Source of the DNA: CAG-791 sp963605745 | GTDB taxonomy: Bacteria > Bacillota > Clostridia > Lachnospirales > Lachnospiraceae | DNA length: 64,000 nucleotides | Assembly (NCBI GenBank): GCA_963605745.1 | Contig: CAVCWT010000002.1 | Location: forward strand, 62,001 to 126,000 | Direction of reading: 5' to 3' | Shown here: one piece after another, positions 1 through 7,495 of the stretch | Layout: each line of letters begins with the position of its first letter | How positions within the stretch are numbered: the first letter of the stretch is position 1 | The notes under the pieces: generated by a model | The model's input: only the letters and a program-made list of their open reading frames with translations | What the model was told of the DNA's origin: nothing | Database searches by the model: none | Made by a program: the position numbers and the translations under genes

Positions 1-406
1 GAACGTTGGTTGCTACATTGCTCGGAGAACCTGCAGCAGATACGGTAATGACAACGTCAGCATCATGATCGGATCCATCGATTCCGATGTTGATCATGTA
101 ATCGCCGTCATCTGTGATCACCGCCTGCTCGTTGTCATAGCCCTGAATCTCACCGATGTCGCTCAAAGAGCTCTCATAGGTGCTCATGGCAGGACCGAAT
201 ACAGCGTCGTCTTCATACTGCTCTGTCTGTCCTGCGCGAACAATGGTATCAATCTCGGATACCAGCTGCTCGCCGTAGGAAATAATGGACTCTTCCATGG
301 AAGCATCCACAGGAGAACCGCTCAGCGTGTTCGCCTCGGTACCGCCGCAGGCCGTAAGAGCAAAGACACAGGTGATGACAGCTAAAATAGAAGTAAGTTT
401 CTTCAT
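1..406 (-). CDS. OadG-like lipoprotein, gamma subunit of a sodium-pump decarboxylase (partial)
   Basis: The gene is cut by the window edge; 135 codons are visible. The protein starts MKKLTSILAVITCVFALTACGG, an N-terminal signal with a lipobox (LTAC), so it should be a membrane-anchored lipoprotein. The visible part is acidic and continues toward the edge without a stop. A GAGGAG ribosome site lies about 10 nt before the ATG. It begins 24 nt after the stop of the carboxyltransferase gene, so the two are one operon. In Clostridia a lipoprotein in this position belongs to the OadG family, the small subunit of membrane decarboxylases that couple decarboxylation to sodium export. The family call rests on context and general resemblance. 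The C-terminal half, and any biotin-carrier and beta-subunit genes, lie outside the window. Confidence 0.7.
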   Translation of the reverse strand, partial: MKKLTSILAVITCVFALTACGGTEANTLSGSPVDASMEESIISYGEQLVSEIDTIVRAGQTEQYEDDAVFGPAMSTYESSLSDIGEIQGYDNEQAVITDDGDYMINIGIDGSDHDADVVITVSAAGSPSNVATNV

Positions 407-430
407 CTTATAGATGTCTCCTCTCTAGAA

Positions 431-1852
431 TTAAACGGTCTGATGCTTCTTAGCGGGAATATCCTCTCTCTTGGTGTAGAGCATTTCCAGTGCGCCGATC
501 AGATACTTGCGCAGGTCAGCAGGCTCTACGATCTGGTCTACATAGCCATGAGCTGCTGCACTGTCAATGCTGTTCTGAAGCTCATTGTAAGCCTTTGCTG
601 TCTCAGCAACCTCAGCTGCACTCTTGCCGCTTGCAATGATGCCTGCAGCGAGTGTGCCGTCCATCATACCGATTCTGGCATCCGGAAGAGCCATGGTGAT
701 GTCTGCGCCGAGAGCCTTGGAATTCATAACAGTATATGCGCTGCCGAATGCATCGCCTACTACTACGTTCACCTTCGGAACGGTTGCGCCTGCAAAGCAA
801 GCAGCCAGCTTTGCAGCAGCCTTTGCGATCTTCTTCTCAGAGCACTCGCAGGTTGCAAAGCCGCTGACATTGGTCAGAGTAACAACCGGAATCTCGAATG
901 CATCACAGAAGGTTACGAAATCAGCAGCCTTTTCAGCGCCTGCAACGGTCAGTACCGGCTTGAACTCCTCTGCCTTCTCGCCCTTCTCGTTATAGGAAGC
1001 GGTGCGGTTTGCAACAACGCCAACGGTCTCACCGTTGAGCTTGATAAAGCCGGTTGCCATTTCCTTCGCATAAGAAGCCTTCGTCTCAACGAACAGATTT
1101 CCGTCAGAAAGATCTGCAGCAGCAACAGAAGGATCTGCAACACCGTTTGCAACATTTGCGCTTGCGCGGTTCAGATCGTCGTCACACTCAGCAGCTGCCT
1201 CATCCTCGTTGTTGGAAGGAAGGATGGAAACCAGCTCACGGATCTGCTCCAGAACCTCTGCCTCTTTGCCGTATGCGTCAACTGCACCTGCCTCAGCCTT
1301 ATATGCTGCAGCTGCGGTATCCTTCTTGTCCTCCGAGTTGCCAGCCAGAGCGTTCGGGCTGTTCACGAACAGCTTTGCATCCTCTGCCATGAAAGCAAAA
1401 TCAGCCATGCCTGCTGCAACGGCAAGACCGCCGCCGCACTTTCCAAATACTGCTGCGATCTGCGGGATCACGCCGGAAGCCTCAGCTTCCTTCGCATAGA
1501 TGGATGCGAATGCATTCAGTGCATCCGTACCTTCCTGAAGGCGAAGGCCTGCGGAATCCAGGAGTCCGATGATCGGAGCGCCTGTCTTGAGTGCAAGATC
1601 ATACAGCCCGGTGATTTTCTTAGCATGCATCTCACCGATAGATCCGCCCAGCACAGTGGAATCCTGGCTGTAAACGAATACGAGGCTGCCATCAATGGTG
1701 CCATATCCGGTGATAACGCCGTCAGACGGAGTCTGCTCGGGCTTTACGTTAAAGTTCGTGGAACGCGCGGTAACGCGAGCACCAACTTCAACAAAGCTGT
1801 TATCATCGAGCAAGGCATTGATTCTCTCACTCGCTTTTGAAGAACTGCTCAT
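431..1852 (-). CDS. Carboxyltransferase (methylmalonyl-CoA/oxaloacetate decarboxylase alpha type)
   Basis: A 473-residue acyl-CoA carboxyltransferase of the MmdA/AccD family. It would move a carboxyl group from an acyl-CoA to biotin in a membrane decarboxylase or carboxylase complex. Both crotonase-like halves are recognisable: the N half has the GVITGYGTIDG and FGKCGGGLAVAAG stretches, the C half has DAFGSAYTVMNSKALGAD and GMMDGTLAAGII. A more variable acidic, Ala-rich linker joins them. An in-frame ATG exists at 1867, but its own codons supply GGAGG, placed 8 nt before the ATG at 1852, so 1852 is the better start. The downstream OadG-like lipoprotein points to a sodium pump rather than acetyl-CoA carboxylase. 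The substrate cannot be fixed from sequence. Confidence 0.85.
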   Translation of the reverse strand: MSSSSKASERINALLDDNSFVEVGARVTARSTNFNVKPEQTPSDGVITGYGTIDGSLVFVYSQDSTVLGGSIGEMHAKKITGLYDLALKTGAPIIGLLDSAGLRLQEGTDALNAFASIYAKEAEASGVIPQIAAVFGKCGGGLAVAAGMADFAFMAEDAKLFVNSPNALAGNSEDKKDTAAAAYKAEAGAVDAYGKEAEVLEQIRELVSILPSNNEDEAAAECDDDLNRASANVANGVADPSVAAADLSDGNLFVETKASYAKEMATGFIKLNGETVGVVANRTASYNEKGEKAEEFKPVLTVAGAEKAADFVTFCDAFEIPVVTLTNVSGFATCECSEKKIAKAAAKLAACFAGATVPKVNVVVGDAFGSAYTVMNSKALGADITMALPDARIGMMDGTLAAGIIASGKSAAEVAETAKAYNELQNSIDSAAAHGYVDQIVEPADLRKYLIGALEMLYTKREDIPAKKHQTV

Positions 1853-1945
1853 ACTTTGAACCTCCATGTATTTTATGTCGTTGAAACACAGGATGTCTCA
1901 TGTCCTTTCGGGCATAATACGCCCCATGTCACTGCGCTATTTCGC

Positions 1946-1954
1946 ATTTTAGCA
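1946..1954 (-). promoter_or_regulatory. Extended -10 promoter for the carboxyltransferase operon
   Basis: On the minus strand TGC-TAAAAT forms an extended -10 box about 95 nt upstream of the start codon at 1852. No good -35 hexamer is present at 17 nt. The leader between them can fold into weak hairpins. Confidence 0.4.
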
Positions 1955-1990
1955 TAACTGATGAAAAAAACGAACCACATTATGAAACTT

Positions 1991-2067
1991 TTTCAGCACC
2001 TGAGAGTTTCAACATGAATCGGCCGCCCCGCGGACGGATTCATGATTGAAACCCTCAGGTGCTGAAA
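1991..2067 (-). repeat. Fold-back repeat, GCACCTG/TTTCAA family
   Basis: Arms of about 30 bases, TTTCAGCACCTGAG at the left and CTCAGGTGCTGAAA at the right, pair nearly perfectly around a GC-rich loop. The termini match the outer parts of the elements at 12594-12721 and 61434-61576. It lies 3' of scpB and upstream of the carboxyltransferase promoter, and could act as a terminator-like hairpin. Confidence 0.75.
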
Positions 2068-2084
2068 CACACCAATCCATCATA

Positions 2085-2179
2085 TGCAAGGAGAAAGCCG
2101 CAAATGTGGTTTCTCCGCAGCAGGGAGTGAGCGAAGCCACTCCAAGATAGGAGAAAATGCCATCAGGCATTTTCGAGTA
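2085..2179 (-). repeat. Multi-hairpin repeat abutting the scpB stop codon
   Basis: Contains three small inverted repeats in a row: GAAAATGCC/GGCATTTTC, GGAGTG/CACTCC around a TTCG-type loop, and GGAGAAA/TTTCTCC. A close copy lies at about 50771-50880, 3' of the CBS-pyrophosphatase gene. It begins at the base after the scpB stop. Confidence 0.75.
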
Positions 2180-2953
2180 TCAGATCCCCAGCCGGTCATC
2201 GATCTCCGCTTCGGCTTCTTCCTTGAACTCTTCCACCTTCACCGTATTCAAGGACGGCAGCTCCGCCAGATTCTTGACGCCGAAGGATCGCAGGAACTGC
2301 TCGGTGGTTCCGAATAAAATGGGGCGTCCCGGTGCATCCTTTCGCCCCAGCTCCTTAATCAGGTCATATTCGAGGAGCTTGTTGATCGCGTAATCACAGG
2401 AAACGCCCCGGATGCCTTCTACCTCAATCTTCGTGATCGGCTGCTTGTAAGCAACGATGGAAAGGGTTTCGATGACGGAATCCGACAAAGTCATCTTCTT
2501 TGGCACCTTGGCGATCTTGATGAGATTCTCATACTGCTCCGGCTTGGTGGACATCTGCACGGCATCATCAAACTGCTGGAGCGTGATGCCCCGGGAGGGG
2601 GCGTCGTATTTTTTCTGAAGCTTTTTGAGTGCCTGTTTGATGCGATTCGTCCGAACCTCCAGTGCCTTGGCCAGTGCAGAAATCTCAACGGATTCTCCCA
2701 TAGAGAACAGGATCGCCTCGATGGCTGCCATCAGCTGCTCATCCGTAATCTCTGCATCGAATAAGGTTGGCTGATCCGCATCCTGCTCCCCGGCCGCAGT
2801 CACCGCTTCGTCCGAAGCCGGCACGTCTGTTTGCTGTGCTTTTTCTGTGCTCGCCGCCTGCGGTTCTGTATTCTCCGATTGCTCCTCTTTAGAAGCGGTC
2901 AGCTCGGACCCTGTCGTTTCTGTATCTATGATCTCTTTTGTTTCCTCTGCCAT
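2180..2953 (-). CDS. scpB: Segregation and condensation protein B
   Basis: ScpB, 257 residues, the winged-helix kleisin partner of ScpA in the Smc condensin complex that organises and separates chromosomes. The C-terminal 180 residues carry the family sequence, including AIEAILFSMGESVEISALAKAL, SIVAYKQPITKIEVEGIRGV and LIKELGRKDAPGRPILFGTT. The first 75 or so residues are an acidic Glu/Thr/Ala-rich extension that most ScpB proteins lack. A GTG at 2965 is also in frame but overlaps the AGGAG ribosome site, so the ATG at 2953 is chosen although its spacing of 11 nt is long. scpA lies 68 nt upstream in the same operon. Confidence 0.93.
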   Translation of the reverse strand: MAEETKEIIDTETTGSELTASKEEQSENTEPQAASTEKAQQTDVPASDEAVTAAGEQDADQPTLFDAEITDEQLMAAIEAILFSMGESVEISALAKALEVRTNRIKQALKKLQKKYDAPSRGITLQQFDDAVQMSTKPEQYENLIKIAKVPKKMTLSDSVIETLSIVAYKQPITKIEVEGIRGVSCDYAINKLLEYDLIKELGRKDAPGRPILFGTTEQFLRSFGVKNLAELPSLNTVKVEEFKEEAEAEIDDRLGI

Positions 2954-3021
2954 AACAACCGGCACTCCTTTTTGTCAATTCATCACCCCAAACAGTGCTT
3001 TTTAAATTGCAGGCCCATCGC

Positions 3022-3804
3022 CTAGCCGAACTCACCGGTCAGATCCGACTCTGCCGCAATATCCTTTAGCACGCGGATCGAGATCTTCCCAAAGGTCTCC
3101 TCCTGCGTCACCTCAATGTTGCCGGTCTTCATGAGCTCCAGCACCACGAGAAACGTGACAATCACCTCATCCTTGGATCCCTGTGCCTCCAAAAGCGTTC
3201 TAAAATCCGTATTACGGTGCGTATTCAGGTAAGCCTTGATATACAGCTCCTTGGCCGACAGATCCACCTCTTCCTTTTCAATTCGTCCGAACTGGGAACG
3301 AACCGGATCCACGCGGTATTTCTGTCGCTTCAGGATGTCCTGAAAAATATCATTCAGCCTCGCCAGCGTTGTATCACCGATCAGCTCCTCATAATTGATA
3401 GGAGGCATATAGTTGCGCACCTCCTTAGGGAGATTTTTTTTGCGGTATACCGTCTGGTCAGCGCCGTCTGACATCTCCCGCAGCTCGGCCGACATATATT
3501 TGTACATCTTGTATTCCAGGAGCTTTTGTACGAGCTCTGCTCTGGGATCCTCTTCCTCGCCCTCTTCGTCCACTTCCTTGGGCAGGAGCATCCGGCACTT
3601 GATATCCAGGAGCGTTGCTGCCATTACCAGGAACTCGCTCATGACATCCATGTCCTCTTCCTGCATCTGCCGGACATAATCCATGTACTGATCCGTGATC
3701 TGTGCAATCGGGATGTCATAGATGTCAACTTTATTCTTGTCGATAAGGTGCAGCAGAAGGTCCAGCGGTCCCTCGAACTTCTCCAGTTTGAACTCTAATT
3801 CCAT
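3022..3804 (-). CDS. scpA: Segregation and condensation protein A (kleisin)
   Basis: ScpA, 260 residues, the kleisin that bridges the Smc heads and binds ScpB. It opens with the family signature FEGPLDLLLHLIDKNKVDIYDIPI, continues with the helical N-domain (LVMAATLLDIKCRMLLP), and ends with a winged-helix C-domain (VTFLVVLELMKTGNIEVTQEETFG). Length is normal. An AGAGGAAACT sequence precedes the ATG. It sits directly upstream of scpB, the usual order. The 160 nt between it and the MBOAT gene upstream hold no gene. Confidence 0.95.
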   Translation of the reverse strand: MELEFKLEKFEGPLDLLLHLIDKNKVDIYDIPIAQITDQYMDYVRQMQEEDMDVMSEFLVMAATLLDIKCRMLLPKEVDEEGEEEDPRAELVQKLLEYKMYKYMSAELREMSDGADQTVYRKKNLPKEVRNYMPPINYEELIGDTTLARLNDIFQDILKRQKYRVDPVRSQFGRIEKEEVDLSAKELYIKAYLNTHRNTDFRTLLEAQGSKDEVIVTFLVVLELMKTGNIEVTQEETFGKISIRVLKDIAAESDLTGEFG

Positions 3805-3964
3805 AGTTTCCTCTTACCGTGTCCCTGCAGCTGACCACCCGCTGCGAACCTGCGCAGTGCGCGGCTCCATTTGCAGCAGAACCGGCCCGGCAATGCGAAA
3901 CGCCTTTTCTAAAAGGACACACCCCCTTAAAAACAGTCCCTACGCCCTCGCTGTACCAGGCATC

Positions 3965-5605
3965 TCAGAATCCTGCATACACGAATTTTACAGCATCGTA
4001 CCCCGGTCCGTAGATGCCAAACAGCACAATCACTGCAGCGCACAGCAGCACCAGCAGCCACTCCTTCATAAAGCATCCGCCGTCAATGCGATTGCGAAGC
4101 TTTTCTCCATCTCCGCCAAGGTGACTATCATGCCGCTCATGATACAGGTCCACCCAGATCATGAGTCCCGTCACGCCCAGAATGATCGCAATGTTCCAGG
4201 TGTTAAAGCCTGTAAACGTTCCTGTCAGTTCCTCGAAAAGGAGGACAATGCTCTTTGGCCGGCACAGCAGAATGCTCCCGGCAATTCCCATTGCTGCCCT
4301 GAAATTCTGCGCCACGTCAAAGATATATCCGACATAGACCAAAAGAAATGTCCGCACAATCTGAAACCACCGGTACCACACCGCGCCGCTCGAGATATGC
4401 AGTGCCTTCTTCCACGCAGGGAACACCGGCTCCAGCATCATGGAAAGGAAAATAACGATTCCGTTCCACAGTCCGAAGGCAACATAGCGCATTCCCGCCC
4501 CGTGCCATATTCCAACAACCAGGAATACAACGATGCAGGACATCGCTGCCGGCAGAACACGTGCAGCGTGCTTGCCATAGTCAGATTTTCCGAACGTTGT
4601 TTTGCCAAGGCGCTTTCCGGCACCGGCAAAAAGCGGCGTCAGAGCCAGCGGATAAAAGATATACTTTTTCATCCAGGCGCCCAGGGTGATATGCCAGCGC
4701 CGCCAGTAATCGTTGATGGAGGTGGCAAGGTAAGGCTGGCGGAAATTCTCCGGAAGGCAGATTCCAAGGATCTGTGCAATTCCGCGGGAGATGTCAATGC
4801 CGCCGGCAAAATCCGCATAGAGCTGAATGGCATACAAGAGAACCGCAAGCGCAATGACAGGGCCCGAATGCTCCGTATAGGAATCCGTCACCAGATAGAT
4901 CTCGTTCACAATGCGGTCTGCCAGAACCATCTTGCGAAGGTATCCCCACAGAATCAGCTCAAAGCCGTGCTTCATCCGGCTCCACTCCGGTCTATGACAG
5001 GCAAAAAGGTCTCCTGCCACCGGATCCCAGAAGCCGATGGGTCCCTGAATAATCTGCGGGAAGAAACTAATGAACAAAAGGACCTTGAAGGGGTTCCTTT
5101 CTGCCGTCACATTGCCGTTATAAACGTCAATGAGATACCCCGTTGCCTGGAAGGTGTAAAAGGAAATCCCAACCGGGAGTATAAGAGAAAAAGAGCCTTC
5201 CGGCAGCAAACCGCTCACCACGCCGGGAATGTATTTGTAAAATGCCAGAATCCCAAAATTCAGGAGCAGAACACTCCACAATACGAAACGCTTTTTCCGA
5301 AGGAACCGCTGCTTGATGCTCTTTTTCTCCTCCCGGGAAAGCTTTCGAGGCGCTTTTCCTGCAATTGCCGCCTTTTGCTGTGCAGACAGTGTTCCCAGCC
5401 TTGCCGCCCCAAGGTAAATGCTTAGTCCGGACAGCAGGAGCAAAATGAGATATTTGCCGCTGCAGATGGCATAAAATCCAAGGCTTTCAACCAAAAGAAC
5501 CGCCCACTGCTGCTCCTTGTGCCTGCGAAAAACAACCGGAAACAGAAAATAAGCAAGGACACAGCCCGTTACATACAGGAGAAAAGCAAACGATACATAA
5601 TTCAT
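3965..5605 (-). CDS. MBOAT family O-acyltransferase
   Basis: A 546-residue polytopic membrane protein of the membrane-bound O-acyltransferase family (DltB/AlgI/PatB group), which passes acyl groups across the membrane onto cell-surface polymers. It has about ten hydrophobic segments. The family core DYWRRWHITLGAWMKKYIFYPL is present, followed by GIWHGAGMRYVAFGLWNG with the invariant histidine. The start ATG overlaps the stop of the upstream SGNH-like gene (ATGA) and has a GGAGG site inside that gene, so the pair is translationally coupled. The pair is the usual unit for O-acetylation of an exopolysaccharide, wall polymer or peptidoglycan. The acceptor is unknown. No dltA or dltC is nearby, so D-alanylation is unlikely. 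Confidence 0.9.
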   Translation of the reverse strand: MNYVSFAFLLYVTGCVLAYFLFPVVFRRHKEQQWAVLLVESLGFYAICSGKYLILLLLSGLSIYLGAARLGTLSAQQKAAIAGKAPRKLSREEKKSIKQRFLRKKRFVLWSVLLLNFGILAFYKYIPGVVSGLLPEGSFSLILPVGISFYTFQATGYLIDVYNGNVTAERNPFKVLLFISFFPQIIQGPIGFWDPVAGDLFACHRPEWSRMKHGFELILWGYLRKMVLADRIVNEIYLVTDSYTEHSGPVIALAVLLYAIQLYADFAGGIDISRGIAQILGICLPENFRQPYLATSINDYWRRWHITLGAWMKKYIFYPLALTPLFAGAGKRLGKTTFGKSDYGKHAARVLPAAMSCIVVFLVVGIWHGAGMRYVAFGLWNGIVIFLSMMLEPVFPAWKKALHISSGAVWYRWFQIVRTFLLVYVGYIFDVAQNFRAAMGIAGSILLCRPKSIVLLFEELTGTFTGFNTWNIAIILGVTGLMIWVDLYHERHDSHLGGDGEKLRNRIDGGCFMKEWLLVLLCAAVIVLFGIYGPGYDAVKFVYAGF

Positions 5606-6882
5606 TGCGCACCTCCTGTTTCATAGCGCTCATACAAGGTGGTAAACAAATCATAGCTCTCGCACAGCTCCTGCCCGTTTACCCCTTCCGCGGTCAGCTC
5701 CTCACAGTACCGCAGCAAATAGTCGGTCATTTTAGCCGTATGAGCCCACTGGCGCAGCTGCTGCGCAGAAAGAGTGCTCCCGGTCTGTCCGTAATCGGTA
5801 ACATCCGGATCCGCTTCCTGTTCTTTTGTCGGCAGCTGCATGCCGCCCTCTCCCCAGGTTGTACTGGGTGTCACGCCGTCTTGCAGCAGATACTCCGAAA
5901 AATAACGTGTGAACTTGTACGTTCCGCCTACATTCAGGTGATTGTCATCATAAAAGTCCGTGCTGTCATCAATGCCAATCTCCGTGCGCAAATGTTCAAA
6001 ATTCAGATACTCGTAGCCATATTCCTCCAGGATCTCTCCAATCCGGTTGGATCTGGCATACATCTCTTTGACCCTCTTTTCTCCCTTTACCACCAGATGC
6101 GGCATCCGGATAAAAAGGATTTTCTGATCGGGATAGGCCTTCTTACAATGTGCCAGGAAGCGGCGAAGCTCCTTTTCATAAGCAGGATCCAGTTCCTCTT
6201 TCAGATCGCTACCCATGACGGTCGAATCGATTCCTCCGATCGGTGCCTGCCCCGAGATGCACTCATAGCCCCGAAGCGTTGTAACGCCGTCATTGTCCGT
6301 GCTGCGGAACAGATTGCTCAAAATAGTGGCCGCCGCACCCTTAAAGCTCTCCGGCTGATTGGAATGATATTCATACAAAGGCAGCAACAGCCGCAGAGCC
6401 GAAGCCCAGTCCCCTGTGTTGCACATATAACGCCAGATGATGCCAATCCGCTCTCCCGAAAAAAACGGCAGATGAATCACCATGCGATCCACTGCAGAGC
6501 GATACATCTGATACTCGTCCTCATCCTCCGAGCTGTATAAAGCTCCGTTTACCTCGATCACAATGGCATCCGGATTCTGCTGCTCCATCGCCTCATCCAC
6601 CTGGGACTCCCAGGCATAGACCGCATCACCGTTGATCGTAAAGGAATAACTGGTAATTCCGTATTCCTTGTACCCCACCCCTGCAGCATATCCTCTGCTG
6701 ATGTCACTTGCTCCGACAAAAACAACATCCAGGCTGTCATTTGGTTCCTGAAAAAAACCCGAAATACGATCCTCATCCCAGTTGCGGTGAACATACAGAA
6801 GATCCCAGGCCGTATCCAGAATCAGGAGCAGTGCCAATATAAGAGAAATGATCTTAAGCCATCGAAGGCCAATTGTCCGCAT
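5602..6882 (-). CDS. SGNH-like membrane-anchored acetylation partner (AlgX/DltD-like)
   Basis: About 426 residues. An N-terminal hydrophobic segment (IISLILALLLILDTAWDLLY) anchors an extracellular domain. This domain has an SGNH-hydrolase look: VVFVGASDISRG near residue 50 supplies a possible nucleophile serine, and FYDDNHLNVGG supplies an Asp-x-x-His pair. Together with the overlapping MBOAT gene it should complete transfer of an acyl group to a surface polysaccharide. Start choice is uncertain. TTG at 6909 has no usable ribosome site and lies at the edge of a terminator, ATG at 6891 has one too close, and ATG at 6882 has AAAGGG about 10 nt away and is preferred. The partner role is inferred from context and motifs. 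Confidence 0.75.
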   Translation of the reverse strand: MRTIGLRWLKIISLILALLLILDTAWDLLYVHRNWDEDRISGFFQEPNDSLDVVFVGASDISRGYAAGVGYKEYGITSYSFTINGDAVYAWESQVDEAMEQQNPDAIVIEVNGALYSSEDEDEYQMYRSAVDRMVIHLPFFSGERIGIIWRYMCNTGDWASALRLLLPLYEYHSNQPESFKGAAATILSNLFRSTDNDGVTTLRGYECISGQAPIGGIDSTVMGSDLKEELDPAYEKELRRFLAHCKKAYPDQKILFIRMPHLVVKGEKRVKEMYARSNRIGEILEEYGYEYLNFEHLRTEIGIDDSTDFYDDNHLNVGGTYKFTRYFSEYLLQDGVTPSTTWGEGGMQLPTKEQEADPDVTDYGQTGSTLSAQQLRQWAHTAKMTDYLLRYCEELTAEGVNGQELCESYDLFTTLYERYETGGAQ

Positions 6883-6929
6883 TCTATACATGCCCTTTCT
6901 CTGATTCAACGAACAGATTCATCGAACAG

Positions 6930-6969
6930 AAAAAATCTCCTGACACATGGCAATCATGTATCAGGAGAT
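6930..6969 (-). terminator. Intrinsic terminator after rpsU
   Basis: On the minus strand a 15-bp stem (ATCTCCTGATACATG with one G-T pair) closes a 5-nt loop and is followed by six T. It lies 55 nt after the rpsU stop and separates rpsU from the SGNH/MBOAT genes. Confidence 0.9.
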
Positions 6970-7024
6970 CTCATTTGCTGTTCAAATGTTAGGTACGATG
7001 ATCCACCTGCCATTCGGCCCAAGA

Positions 7025-7201
7025 TCAGTTGTACTTTCTCTTTCTTGCAGCTTCAGACTTCTTCTTGCGCTTTACGCTAGGCTTCTCGTAATGCTCTCTC
7101 TTGCGAATTTCCTGCTGGATGCCTGCCTTTGCGCAGCTTCTCTTGAAACGACGCAGAGCGCTGTCCAAGGTCTCGTTCTCTTTTAAAATTACGCTGGACA
7201 T
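7025..7201 (-). CDS. rpsU: 30S ribosomal protein S21
   Basis: A 58-residue basic protein that binds the small ribosomal subunit and helps mRNA pairing at initiation. It begins MSSVILKENETLDSALRRFK and ends EAARKRKYN, the classic bS21 layout with an Arg/Lys-rich C-terminus (KPSVKRKKK). GGAGG lies 9 nt before the ATG. A consensus-like promoter and a strong terminator flank it, so it is probably a monocistronic gene with its own expression control. Confidence 0.97.
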   Translation of the reverse strand: MSSVILKENETLDSALRRFKRSCAKAGIQQEIRKREHYEKPSVKRKKKSEAARKRKYN

Positions 7202-7316
7202 ATCTTCTACCCTCCCTTCAGTCCCGATCCGATTGCCGATTTCGATTCATAAAATCAACAACTGGCTGATGGGTTTTTCTCTTGTGCAATTGTCTTTTAA
7301 AAAAAGCACATGATCG

Positions 7317-7345
7317 ATTATAAAGTCTCTCCTGCTCTTTGTAAA
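7317..7345 (-). promoter_or_regulatory. Sigma-A promoter of rpsU
   Basis: TTTACA, a 17-nt spacer and a perfect TATAAT on the minus strand, about 115 nt before the rpsU start codon. A poly-T stretch lies in the leader. Confidence 0.8.
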
Positions 7346-7388
7346 GAGTTTTTCGCAGAATTTTAATACCAACATCCTTTGGCTAAAT

Positions 7389-7467
7389 GCCTGCCTACGA
7401 CGGGCCACAGAGATGTCCGCTTTAGGGATGCCCTGCAGCCGGACATTCTCTGCGTCCCATCGCAGGC
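7389..7467 (-). repeat. Fold-back repeat, TGTCCG family, 3' of alaS
   Basis: Outer arms GCCTACGACGGG and CCCATCGCAGGC pair with mismatches. Inner parts GATGTCCG and CGGACATTC also pair. The segment CCCTGCAGCCGGACATTCT is shared with the larger element at 28138-28312. It starts 28 nt after the alaS stop. Confidence 0.65.
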
Positions 7468-7495
7468 TGATGTGTATACCGTAACGAATTTATCA

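Noticed and set aside
3722..5425. Plus-strand open frame of 567 codons
   Set aside because: It is antisense to the MBOAT and scpA genes and shows no domain; the minus-strand proteins are clear.
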